Of a DNA stretch of 25,160 nt, positions 13,684 to 21,327 are shown piece by piece (within the stretch, counting starts at the first letter, position 1; each line of letters begins with the position of its first letter). Source of the stretch: DATATV01 sp035551355. GTDB taxonomy: Bacteria > Actinomycetota > Actinomycetes > Mycobacteriales > Pseudonocardiaceae. The stretch spans positions 1-25,160 of the forward strand of contig DASZNF010000032.1 of NCBI GenBank assembly GCA_035551355.1, read 5' to 3'. The notes beneath the pieces are model-generated. The model saw only the letters and a program-made list of their open reading frames with translations. It was not told the origin of the DNA and searched no databases. The translations under genes and the position numbers were made by a program.

Positions 13684-14643
13684 ATGACCCGTGTCCGCGA
13701 AAGCACGGAACTCGACCTGGAACAACACCGGGTCGAGCTGACCGGTTACTGCTACCGCATGCTCGGCTCGGCCTTCGAGGCCGAGGACGCGGTGCAGGAG
13801 ACCATGGTGCGCGCCTGGCGCGCGGCGGAGAAGTTCGAGGGCCGGTCCTCGGTGCGCTCCTGGCTCTACCGCATCGCCACCAACGCCTGCTTCGACATGC
13901 TCTCCAGCAGCCAGCGCCGGGCCCGCCCGATCGACCTCACCGGCACTCCCACCACGGACCTGACGCTGGGCCCGCTGATGCCGGAAACCGCCTGGCTGCA
14001 ACCGATCCCGGACACCAGCGTGCTGCCCGAGCGCACCGATCCGGCCGAGGTCGCGGTGTCCCGGGAGAGCATCCGGCTGGCCTTCGTGGCCGCGTTGCAG
14101 AACCTGCCGCCGCGGCAGCGCGCGGTGCTCATCCTGCGCGAGGTGCTGTGCTGGCGGGCGGCCGAGGTGGCCACCCTGCTGGACACCACGACCGCCTCGG
14201 TGAACAGCGCGCTGCAACGGGCCCGGGCCACCCTGGCCGAGCTGGATCCGGCCGCGGCCGACCCGTTCGAGCCGGATGATCCGCACCAGCGCGAACTGCT
14301 CGACCGGTACGTCGAGCTGTTCGAGGCCTACGACATCGAATCGCTGGTGCGGCTGTTGCACGAGGACGCGATCAGCTCCATGCCGCCGTACCTGATGTGG
14401 CTGTCCGGTCCGGCCGAGATCGCCCGCTGGATGCTCGGCCCGGGCCACGAGTGCCGGGGTTCGACGCTGGTGCCCACCAGCGCCAACGGGCTGCCCGCGT
14501 TCGGCCACTACCGGCCGGGCGGGGTGCCGTGGTCGCTGCACGTGCTGGAGATCTCCGACGGCAAGATCCACGCGATGAACAACTTCCTGGACACCGCCGC
14601 GCTGTTTCCGCTGTTCGGGCTGCCGATGCGACTGGAGCGATGA
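13684..14643 (+). CDS. ECF sigma factor with SnoaL-like C-terminal domain (SigX5/SigG-like)
   Basis: A 319-residue RNA polymerase sigma factor. Region 2 (about 15-80) carries CYRMLGSAFEAEDAVQETMVRAW and the FEGRSSVRSWLYRIATNAC core. A linker of about 60 residues follows; region 4 (about 140-190) contains LPPRQRAVLILREVLCW and the helix-turn-helix ending NSALQRARATL. Residues about 205-315 are a SnoaL/NTF2-like domain, the hallmark of SigG/SigX5 and related ECF groups that lack a classical anti-sigma factor and are thought to be controlled by this tail. The DUF899 gene follows 65 bases downstream and may be a target or partner. No anti-sigma gene is adjacent. Confidence 0.93.
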   Translation: MTRVRESTELDLEQHRVELTGYCYRMLGSAFEAEDAVQETMVRAWRAAEKFEGRSSVRSWLYRIATNACFDMLSSSQRRARPIDLTGTPTTDLTLGPLMPETAWLQPIPDTSVLPERTDPAEVAVSRESIRLAFVAALQNLPPRQRAVLILREVLCWRAAEVATLLDTTTASVNSALQRARATLAELDPAAADPFEPDDPHQRELLDRYVELFEAYDIESLVRLLHEDAISSMPPYLMWLSGPAEIARWMLGPGHECRGSTLVPTSANGLPAFGHYRPGGVPWSLHVLEISDGKIHAMNNFLDTAALFPLFGLPMRLER

Positions 14644-14708
14644 GTTTCGCGCACTGAACCGGTCTGACTCTCCGAAAGACAACACCGAGGAATTCCAGGG
14701 AGAGCCGG

Positions 14709-15470
14709 ATGAATCTGCCACAGGTGGTGTCGCGGGAGAAGTGGCTGGTGGCCCGTAGGGAGCTGCTGGCCAAGGAGAAGGTGGCCACCCGGGCCCGGGA
14801 CGAGCTGAACGCCGACCGGCGCCGGCTGCCCATGGTCCGGGTGGACAAGCCCTACACGTTCGAGGGCCCGGACGGTCCGGCCACGCTGCTGGACCTGTTC
14901 GCCGGCCGGCTGCAGCTGATCGTGCACCACTTCATGTTCGACCCGAGCTGGGACGCGGCCTGCCGGAGCTGTTCCTCCGGCGCGGACAACATCGGCCACC
15001 TGTCCCACCTCAACGCGCGCGGCACCTCGCTGGTCGCGGTGTCCCGGGCGCCGCTGGCCAAGATCACGCCGTTCAAGAAGCGGATGGGCTGGACCTTCCC
15101 CTGGTACTCCTCGTTCGGCAGCGACTTCAACTACGACTTCCACGTCAGCCTGGACTCGTCGGTCATGCCGATCGTGTACAACTACCGGACCCCGGCGGAG
15201 ATGACCGCCGCGGGGAAGGACTACGACCTGGGCGAGGAGCCGTTCGAGCTGCCCGGCCTGAGCGTGTTCCTGCGCGAGGGCGACCGGGTGTTCCACACGT
15301 ATTCGACGTTCGGCCGGGGCCTGGAGGCGCCCGGCGGCACCAGCGCGTATCTGGACCTGACTCCGCTGGGCCGGCAGGAGGAGTGGGAGCAGCCGGAGGG
15401 GCGGCTGACCGGGCTGGGCGCGAAGGCGGGCAGCCCGGACGTGCGCTACCACGACGAATACGAGGCGTGA
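14709..15470 (+). CDS. DUF899-family thioredoxin-like protein
   Basis: A 253-residue protein of the DUF899 family. It has an N-terminal helical region with REKWLVARRELLAKEK, then a thioredoxin-like fold with the strand LQLIVHHFMFDPSWD and a Cys-Arg-Ser-Cys motif in AACRSCSSGADN. Also typical are VAVSRAPLAKITPFKKRMGW, the WYSSFGSDFNYDF block, and FLREGDRVFHTYSTFGRG near the end. The fold and Cys pair suggest a redox role, but no activity is established for the family. AGGGAGAG precedes ATG 14709. Its position right after an ECF sigma gene suggests stress-linked expression. A strong hairpin about 50 bases after the stop probably ends the transcript. Confidence 0.92.
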   Translation: MNLPQVVSREKWLVARRELLAKEKVATRARDELNADRRRLPMVRVDKPYTFEGPDGPATLLDLFAGRLQLIVHHFMFDPSWDAACRSCSSGADNIGHLSHLNARGTSLVAVSRAPLAKITPFKKRMGWTFPWYSSFGSDFNYDFHVSLDSSVMPIVYNYRTPAEMTAAGKDYDLGEEPFELPGLSVFLREGDRVFHTYSTFGRGLEAPGGTSAYLDLTPLGRQEEWEQPEGRLTGLGAKAGSPDVRYHDEYEA

Positions 15471-15522
15471 TCGAGCTTCGGGATGTCCTTGTCCCTCGAT
15501 TGGGCAAGGCGGGGAAGCGGGT

Positions 15523-15559
15523 GGGTGCGGCGGCGTCCGTGGGGGAGGCCGCCGCACCC
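15523..15559 (+). terminator. Hairpin terminator after the DUF899 gene
   Basis: GGGTGCGGCGGC (15523-15534) pairs perfectly with GCCGCCGCACCC (15548-15559) around a 13-base loop. It has no U-tract but is highly stable. The rest of the 323-base gap (15471-15793) holds the repeat pair and promoter listed next and no gene. Confidence 0.6.
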
Positions 15560-15603
15560 GCTTGATCGGCGGCTGGGCGGCAGATGATCGCGGTAGGCAA
15601 CCA

Positions 15604-15623
15604 AACAGCACCGAACAGCACGG
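15604..15623 (+). repeat. Two adjacent 10-bp direct repeats upstream of the sugar ABC promoter
   Basis: AACAGCACCG (15604-15613) is followed at once by AACAGCACGG (15614-15623), one helical turn apart and 42 bases upstream of the -35. The spacing would place two bound protein subunits on the same DNA face, as expected for an activator or repressor site. Confidence 0.5.
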
Positions 15624-15665
15624 CACGTGGTGTGGTCAGCGCGGTGGTCACTCCATGCGAATGGG

Positions 15666-15694
15666 TTGACAGGACCGCCTTTGCAGGGTGTTAT
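15666..15694 (+). promoter_or_regulatory. Sigma-70-type promoter of the sugar ABC operon
   Basis: A perfect TTGACA -35 (15666-15671) and TGTTAT -10 (15689-15694) are separated by 17 bases. A short inverted repeat, CCAT-GCGA-ATGG (15653-15664), abuts the -35, and CTGT-C-ACAG (about 15697-15705) lies at the likely transcription start. Both are candidate operators for a sugar-responsive repressor. Confidence 0.65.
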
Positions 15695-15793
15695 CTCTGT
15701 CACAGTGTGTTGAGTGCCGTTTGGTTCTGATGGCTGGACGGGATTGCTCCGTGGCTGGTCAGACGGCGGCGGCCAACTGAGCAGGAGGCAACG

Positions 15794-17125
15794 ATGCCCG
15801 CCCACGCACGCCGTTACCCATCACCCACTCGGGTGGCCGCGATGATGTCCGACCGCCGCACCCTGCTCAAGGGAATGCTCGGCGTGGCCGGCCTGGCCCT
15901 CACTCCCGAACTGCTGGCCGCCTGCGGCAGCTCCGGCGGCGGTTCCAGCGCCAGCACGGTCACCTTCGGCTGCAACGGCTCCGACGCCGTCCCCAAGGCC
16001 GCCTTCGCCGCCATGACCAGTGCGTTCGGCAAATCCTCCGGCGAGACCGTCAAGACCAACACCGTCGACCACGACACCTTCCAGAACAACATCACCAGCT
16101 ACCTGCAGGGCACCCCGGACGACGTGTTCACCTGGTTCGCCGGATACCGCATGCAGTTCTTCGCGGGCAAGGGACTGGCCCACGAGATCGACGACGTGTG
16201 GAACCAGATCGGCGGGAACTTCACCGACGCCATCAAGGCGCTGGCCAAGGGCACCGACGGGCACTACTACCTGGTGCCGCTGTACAACTACCCGTGGGCG
16301 GTCTTCTACCGAAAGAGCCTGTTCGCGGCCAAGGGATACCAGGTCCCCACCAACTGGGACGGCTTCCTCGCGCTGGCCGGGCAGATGAAGAAGGACGGCC
16401 TGATCCCGTTCTCCCTCGGCTACGGTCAGGGCGACAGCTGGGCGCCGCTGGGCACCTTCGACTTCATCAACCTGCGCATCAACGGCTACGACTTCCACAA
16501 GAGCCTGATGGGCGGCAAGGAAAGCTGGACCGACGCCCGGGTCAAGGACGTGTTCACGCACTGGTCCCAGCTGGTCCCCTTCTACCAGCAGGGCGCGGCC
16601 GGCCGGAAATGGCAGGACGCCGCGCAGTCGCTGATCAACAAGGAAACCGGGATGTACGTGCTGGGCAGTTTCGTGTCCCAGCAGTTCACCAACGCCGCCG
16701 ACCTGGCCGACCTGGACTTCTTCCTGTTCCCGGAGATCAATCCGGTCTATGGCACCGAATCCATCGAGGCGCCCACCGACGGCCTGATGATGTGCGCGCG
16801 GCCCAAGAACGAGTCCGGCTCGGCCAAGTTCCTGGAATTCGTCGGCAGCGCGCAGGCCGAGAACGACTATCTCAACATCGACACCAGTGAGCTCGCGGTC
16901 AACAAGCTGGCCGACACCAGCAAATACAGCGACCTGCGCAAGAAATGCGTGCAGGCAATCGCGCAGGCCAAGAACGTCACCCAGTTCGCCGACCGCGACT
17001 CCGACCCGGGCTTCATCTCCAACGTGGTCGAGCCCGCGGTGTCCACCTGGCTGGGTGCGCCGGCCACCACCGACTCGGTGCTCAACCAGATCCAGTCGCA
17101 GAAATCGCAGTACTTCCAGTCCTGA
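15794..17125 (+). CDS. Sugar ABC transporter substrate-binding lipoprotein (CUT1 type)
   Basis: A 443-residue extracellular solute-binding protein, family 1. The N-terminus carries SDRRTLLKG, a twin-arginine motif, then a hydrophobic stretch and a lipobox ending Leu-Ala-Ala-Cys44, so it is probably Tat-exported and lipid-anchored. The mature part begins with the usual GSSGGGSS linker and ends in the NQIQSQKSQYFQS region. Trp- and Tyr-rich segments (FTWFAGYRMQFF, YNYPWAVFYRKSLF) fit oligosaccharide binding. AGGAGG (15783-15788) lies five bases before ATG 15794. It is the first gene of a three-gene importer operon with two permeases downstream. Confidence 0.94.
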   Translation: MPAHARRYPSPTRVAAMMSDRRTLLKGMLGVAGLALTPELLAACGSSGGGSSASTVTFGCNGSDAVPKAAFAAMTSAFGKSSGETVKTNTVDHDTFQNNITSYLQGTPDDVFTWFAGYRMQFFAGKGLAHEIDDVWNQIGGNFTDAIKALAKGTDGHYYLVPLYNYPWAVFYRKSLFAAKGYQVPTNWDGFLALAGQMKKDGLIPFSLGYGQGDSWAPLGTFDFINLRINGYDFHKSLMGGKESWTDARVKDVFTHWSQLVPFYQQGAAGRKWQDAAQSLINKETGMYVLGSFVSQQFTNAADLADLDFFLFPEINPVYGTESIEAPTDGLMMCARPKNESGSAKFLEFVGSAQAENDYLNIDTSELAVNKLADTSKYSDLRKKCVQAIAQAKNVTQFADRDSDPGFISNVVEPAVSTWLGAPATTDSVLNQIQSQKSQYFQS

Positions 17126-17169
17126 CCGCGGATTCCTGGCGCAGGTGAACCGGCGGAAGTGAGGTGGCG

Positions 17170-18111
17170 ATGACTGCGATCCCGTCGACGCACAGGAGCC
17201 GGAGGCGACGGCACGTCCGCCGGTTCGGCACCACGGACAAACTCGTGCTGGCCCTGATGGTGGGCCTGCCCTCGCTGGTGGTCGCGGTGTTCGTGCTGCT
17301 GCCCGCGCTCGGCTCGGTGCTGTTGTCGTTCACCGACTGGGACGGCATCGGCGTGAACACCATCAAGTTCATCGGTATCCAGAACTACGTGGAGATCTTC
17401 ACCAACTATCCGGCGTTCTGGCCCGCGGTGGAGCACAACCTGATCTGGCTGGGCTTCTTCGTACTCATCCCGACCCCGTTCGGCATCCTGCTGGCCTACC
17501 TGCTGGACAAGAAGATCCGGTTCAGCCGCGTCTACCAGACCGCGATCTTCCTGCCCATGGTGATCTCGCTGGCCGTGGTCGGATTCATCTGGGAGATCAT
17601 CTACGACCCGGACAACGGACTGCTCAACGATCTGTTCGGCACCAACAAACAGGGCCACTACATCGACTGGCTGGGCAATCCGCACCTGAACCTGTGGGCC
17701 GCGCTGGTCGCCGCCAGCTGGCGGCACGTCGGCTACATCATGATCCTGTATCTGGCCGGCCTCAAGGGTTTCGACTCCACACTGCGCGAAGCGGCGCAGA
17801 TCGACGGGGCCAACGAGTGGCAGGCGTTCACTCGGGTCACCTTCCCGGCGCTCAAACCGATCAACATCATCGTGCTGGTCATCACCACCATCGAATCCTT
17901 GCGCGCCTTCGACATCGTGTACGTGCTGGGCGGCAACAACGGCACCAAACCCGGTATGGAACTGCTGTCGCTGTTGATCACCAACAACATTCTCGGCGAG
18001 TCCAGCCACATCGGCTACGGCTCGGCGCTGGCCGTGGTGCTGCTGGTGGTCTCGCTGGCCGGCATCATCACCTTCCTGGTGCAGAACTTCCGCAAGGAGG
18101 CGCGCCCGTGA
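17170..18111 (+). CDS. Sugar ABC transporter permease (MalF-like)
   Basis: A 313-residue inner-membrane protein with six predicted helices after an Arg-rich cytoplasmic N-terminus. The EAA loop that contacts the ATPase reads REAAQIDGANEWQAF with the following RVTFPALKP. I place the start at ATG 17170, with GAGG five bases upstream; the in-frame GTG 17164 would add two residues. It lies 44 bases after the binding-protein stop codon and its own stop overlaps the next permease start. No ATP-binding subunit is encoded in the window, so a shared MsiK-type ATPase is likely. Confidence 0.95.
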   Translation: MTAIPSTHRSRRRRHVRRFGTTDKLVLALMVGLPSLVVAVFVLLPALGSVLLSFTDWDGIGVNTIKFIGIQNYVEIFTNYPAFWPAVEHNLIWLGFFVLIPTPFGILLAYLLDKKIRFSRVYQTAIFLPMVISLAVVGFIWEIIYDPDNGLLNDLFGTNKQGHYIDWLGNPHLNLWAALVAASWRHVGYIMILYLAGLKGFDSTLREAAQIDGANEWQAFTRVTFPALKPINIIVLVITTIESLRAFDIVYVLGGNNGTKPGMELLSLLITNNILGESSHIGYGSALAVVLLVVSLAGIITFLVQNFRKEARP

Positions 18112-19040
18112 GCACCACCCGGATCCAGCCGCCGGGCGTGGCCGCCCCCGCCCGGCCCGCCGACCCGGCGCCGCGCAACCGCCGCCGGGTGCGCCCGGCT
18201 CGCATCGGCCTGCACGCGTTCCTCGTCGTCACCGCCGTGGTCTGGCTGATTCCGTTGCTGTGGGCCGTCTACACCTCGCTGCGGTCCTATTCGGACACCG
18301 CGGCGCACGGTTATCTCTCGCTGGCCCATGGCCTGGGCCTGGACAATTACCAACAGGCCTGGACCCAGTCCGGGATGATCAAATACTTCATCAACTCCAC
18401 CCTGGTGACCGTGCCCGCGGTGTTGCTCACCCTGTTGTTCGCCTCGGCCGTGGCGTTCTACGTGTCCCGGTTCAACTTCCGGTTCAACGTGGTGTTGCTG
18501 ATGGTTTTCACCGGCGCGAACCTGTTGCCCGCGCAGGTGATCATCACCCCGCTCTACCACCTGTATCTGCTGCTGCCGCTGCCGGACGTGATGAGCGACT
18601 CGGACCTGATGTACAACTCCTACTGGGGTCTGATCGCCATTCATGTCGCCTACCAGACCGGTTTCTGCACGTTCGTGCTGAGCAACTACATGCGCACCAT
18701 TCCGCACGAGCTGACCGAGGCGGCGCTGGTCGACGGGGCCCCGGTGTGGCGGCAGTTCTGGCAGATCATCCTGCCGCTGTGCCGGCCCGCGTTCGCCGCG
18801 CTGGCCACCCTGGAGTCGATCTGGATCTACAACGACTTCTTCTGGGCCATCGTGCTGATCTCCACCGGCGACAAACGCCCGATCACCTCGGCCATGGCCA
18901 ATCTGCGCGGCGCGTTCTTCACCAATCCCAATCTGATCGCGGCCGGTGCGCTGATGACCGCGATTCCCACCCTGGTGATCTATTTCGTGTTGCAACGCCA
19001 GTTCGTCAGCGGCCTGACCCTGGGCACGAACAAGGGGTGA
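18108..19040 (+). CDS. Sugar ABC transporter permease (MalG-like)
   Basis: A 310-residue membrane protein, six helices, with the EAA loop TEAALVDGAPVWRQF followed by ILPLCRPAF. It starts at GTG 18108, overlapping the upstream permease stop by four bases (GTGA), with AAGGAGG (18093-18099) eight bases before it; the pair are translationally coupled. The first 40 or so residues are Pro/Arg-rich and cytoplasmic. The open frame extends upstream of this start, but that part is out of frame with the MalF-like gene and has no protein-like features. Confidence 0.95.
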   Translation: MSTTRIQPPGVAAPARPADPAPRNRRRVRPARIGLHAFLVVTAVVWLIPLLWAVYTSLRSYSDTAAHGYLSLAHGLGLDNYQQAWTQSGMIKYFINSTLVTVPAVLLTLLFASAVAFYVSRFNFRFNVVLLMVFTGANLLPAQVIITPLYHLYLLLPLPDVMSDSDLMYNSYWGLIAIHVAYQTGFCTFVLSNYMRTIPHELTEAALVDGAPVWRQFWQIILPLCRPAFAALATLESIWIYNDFFWAIVLISTGDKRPITSAMANLRGAFFTNPNLIAAGALMTAIPTLVIYFVLQRQFVSGLTLGTNKG

Positions 19041-19059
19041 GCAGCCGCGTTTTCCACCG

Positions 19060-19065
19060 TATGAT
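19060..19065 (+). promoter_or_regulatory. TATGAT -10 for the FUSC gene (leaderless)
   Basis: TATGAT, a near-perfect -10, ends six bases before ATG 19072 within the 31-base gap after the ABC operon. No Shine-Dalgarno is present. It would let the FUSC gene be expressed independently of the transporter. Confidence 0.5.
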
Positions 19066-19071
19066 CAGCCG

Positions 19072-21327
19072 ATGGCCAGCACTCCGGCGGTGGGAACCCG
19101 CCCCGCGCCCCGGCCGTGGCGGGCCTGGCGCCTGCCGCCCAACGGTGGCGTGAAACCGGCTTGGCTGCCGGTGTGGTCGACCGCGTCGGCGTTGCGGGCG
19201 CTGCGCGCCGTGCTCGTGGTGCCCGGCATGTTCGCGTTGTCCTACAAGGTCATCGGCGATCTGCAGGTGGCCACGTTCGCCGCGTTCGGCGGCTTCGCCA
19301 CCCTGGTGATGGCCACCTTCGGCGGTCGCCTGAAGGACAAACTGCTGGCCCACCTCGGCTTGGCGGTGGCAGGCAGCGTGCTGCTGGTCATCGGCACCGC
19401 GGTGAACTTCAACGTGGTGCTCGCCTCGCTGGTCACCCTGCCGGTGGTGTTCTGCGTGCTGTTCGCCGGGGTCGGCGGGCCGAACGCGGCCTCCGCGGCC
19501 ACCGCCGCACTGCTGGCCTACGTGCTGCCCGCGGCCTCGCCCGGCGCGATGAGCATGGTGCCCGAGCGGTTGGCCGGCTGGTGGCTGGCCTCGGTCGCGG
19601 GCACCCTCGCGGTGCTGCTGCTGTCCCCGCGCGCGCCCGGCGTGCTGCTGCGGGAAGCGCTGGCCCGCACCGCCCGGGCCCTGTCCGACCAGCTGGCGGC
19701 CGCGCTGCGCGGGGAGATCGAACCCAAACGCCGGGAACAGACGCTGGCGGCCAAGCACGATCTGTTCGCCACGTTCACCGCCACCCCGTACCGGCCGACC
19801 GGCCTGAGCTCGGCCGAGCAGGCGGTGGACAGCCTGGTCGGGTTGCTGGAGTGGTGCACCACGGTGGTGTGCGACAGCCTGTCCGAGTACGCCGACCTGT
19901 CCGGCATCGACCCCGTGGAACGCCAGCTGCTGGCCGAAACCAGCGCCACCCTGGCCGATATCGCCACCCTGCTGTCCGGCGGCGCCACCCGGCCCGATCT
20001 GACCCGGCCCGATCTGACCAAGCCGGATCTGACCAAGCTGGAACGCAGCCTGGCCGACAGCGTCGAGCATCTGCGCACCCGGCTGGCCGAGCACGCCGAC
20101 CTGGTCGCCGTTGTGCACCTGTCCTTCCACGCCCGCACCGTCGCGGTCGCCGCGCACACCGCCATGGCCGACGCGTTGATCGCCGCCCACCGCGCCGATC
20201 CCGAACTGGTGTCCGGCCGCCGTCGCCACTGGTACGGCGTGCCCGCCGAGGAGTCGGTCTCACTGAGCGAACGCAGGCTGCCCGGGCTGTCCTCGATGGC
20301 CAGCGTGGTGTTCCGGCACGCCAACCTGCGTTCGGTGTGGTTCCGCAACAGCGCTCGCGGCGCGGTGGCGCTGGCCGCCGCGATCGCGGTGGCCGACCTG
20401 ACCGGGGTGCAGCACGGGTTCTGGGTGGTGCTGGGCACACTGTCGGTGTTGCGCACCAGCGCCGCGGCCACCGGCGCGACCGCGCTGCGCGCACTGCTGG
20501 GCACGGTCGCCGGTTTCGTCATCGGCGCGTTGCTGCTGCTGGTGATCGGCACGACCGGTGCGGCCCTGTGGACCGCGCTGCCGGTGGCCGTCATCATCGC
20601 CGCCTACGCGCCTGGCGCGCTGCCCTTCGCCGCCGGTCAGGCCGCGTTCACCGTGGTGGTGTCGGTGTTGTTCAACCTGCTCGCACCGGCGGGCTGGCAG
20701 ATCGGCGTGCTGCGGGTGGAGGACGTGGCCATCGGCTGTCTGGTCAGCCTGGTGGTGGGCGTGCTGTTCTGGCCGCGCGGCGCGGGATCCCTGGTGGCCG
20801 ACGACCTGGCCGACGCGTTCCGGGCCAGCGGCGCGTACCTGGCCGACTCGACGAACTGGGCCCTGGGCCTGCGAACCAGCCAACCGGCCGCCAGCACCGC
20901 GATCGCCGCCGGACTCCGGCTGGACGACGCCCTGCGCGGCTTCCTGGCCGAGCAAGGGACGAAACGGGTGCCCAGGGAACAGTTGTGGCGCCTGGTTTCC
21001 GGCACCCTACGGGCCAGGTTGACCGGTCACTCCCTGGCCGGAATGCCCAGCCCGATGGGCGAACCGGACGACCTGCACCGGGTGCTCGGCGAACAGGCCG
21101 GGCAACTGGCCGCGTGGTACGACCATCTGGCATCCCGGCTGGACCGCACCGATCATGGCAGTGTGCCCATGCTGAATCCGCCGCAGTTCACCGCGCCGCC
21201 CGAAGCGCACGACATGTGCCTGGCCTGGGTCGGCGAGCACCTCCGCCACATCACCCCACGACTGGACGAGCTGGTCGAACCGGCGAGCGCGGTCGCCGCC
21301 CAACGACACGGACCGTGGTGGCGGTGA
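19072..21327 (+). CDS. FUSC-family membrane protein (aromatic-acid-exporter-like)
   Basis: A 751-residue inner-membrane protein with the FUSC layout: an N-terminal block of membrane helices (about 40-185), a long cytoplasmic helical region (about 190-410), a second membrane block (about 420-570) and a soluble C-terminal domain. The conserved second-block entry VWFRNSARGAVALAAAIAVAD and the FWVVLGTLSVLRTS segment are diagnostic. Relatives such as YccS, AaeB and the plant ALMT-like group are implicated in export of aromatic acids or anions; the substrate here is unknown. A 15-bp tandem repeat inserts RPDLT/KPDLT units at about residue 307. Its stop overlaps the GTG of the alcohol dehydrogenase gene by four bases. 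Confidence 0.93.
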   Translation: MASTPAVGTRPAPRPWRAWRLPPNGGVKPAWLPVWSTASALRALRAVLVVPGMFALSYKVIGDLQVATFAAFGGFATLVMATFGGRLKDKLLAHLGLAVAGSVLLVIGTAVNFNVVLASLVTLPVVFCVLFAGVGGPNAASAATAALLAYVLPAASPGAMSMVPERLAGWWLASVAGTLAVLLLSPRAPGVLLREALARTARALSDQLAAALRGEIEPKRREQTLAAKHDLFATFTATPYRPTGLSSAEQAVDSLVGLLEWCTTVVCDSLSEYADLSGIDPVERQLLAETSATLADIATLLSGGATRPDLTRPDLTKPDLTKLERSLADSVEHLRTRLAEHADLVAVVHLSFHARTVAVAAHTAMADALIAAHRADPELVSGRRRHWYGVPAEESVSLSERRLPGLSSMASVVFRHANLRSVWFRNSARGAVALAAAIAVADLTGVQHGFWVVLGTLSVLRTSAAATGATALRALLGTVAGFVIGALLLLVIGTTGAALWTALPVAVIIAAYAPGALPFAAGQAAFTVVVSVLFNLLAPAGWQIGVLRVEDVAIGCLVSLVVGVLFWPRGAGSLVADDLADAFRASGAYLADSTNWALGLRTSQPAASTAIAAGLRLDDALRGFLAEQGTKRVPREQLWRLVSGTLRARLTGHSLAGMPSPMGEPDDLHRVLGEQAGQLAAWYDHLASRLDRTDHGSVPMLNPPQFTAPPEAHDMCLAWVGEHLRHITPRLDELVEPASAVAAQRHGPWWR
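19990..20034 (+). repeat. Three 15-bp tandem repeats in the FUSC gene
   Basis: Units 19990-20004 and 20005-20019 are identical and 20020-20034 differs at a few bases. They encode Arg/Lys-Pro-Asp-Leu-Thr three times in the cytoplasmic region of the FUSC protein. The period is a multiple of three, so copy-number changes keep the frame. Confidence 0.85.

Noticed and set aside
17694..19040. Long frame that would extend the MalG-like permease upstream through the MalF-like gene
   Set aside because: The upstream part is an out-of-frame shadow. GTG 18108 has AAGGAGG and a stop-start overlap.
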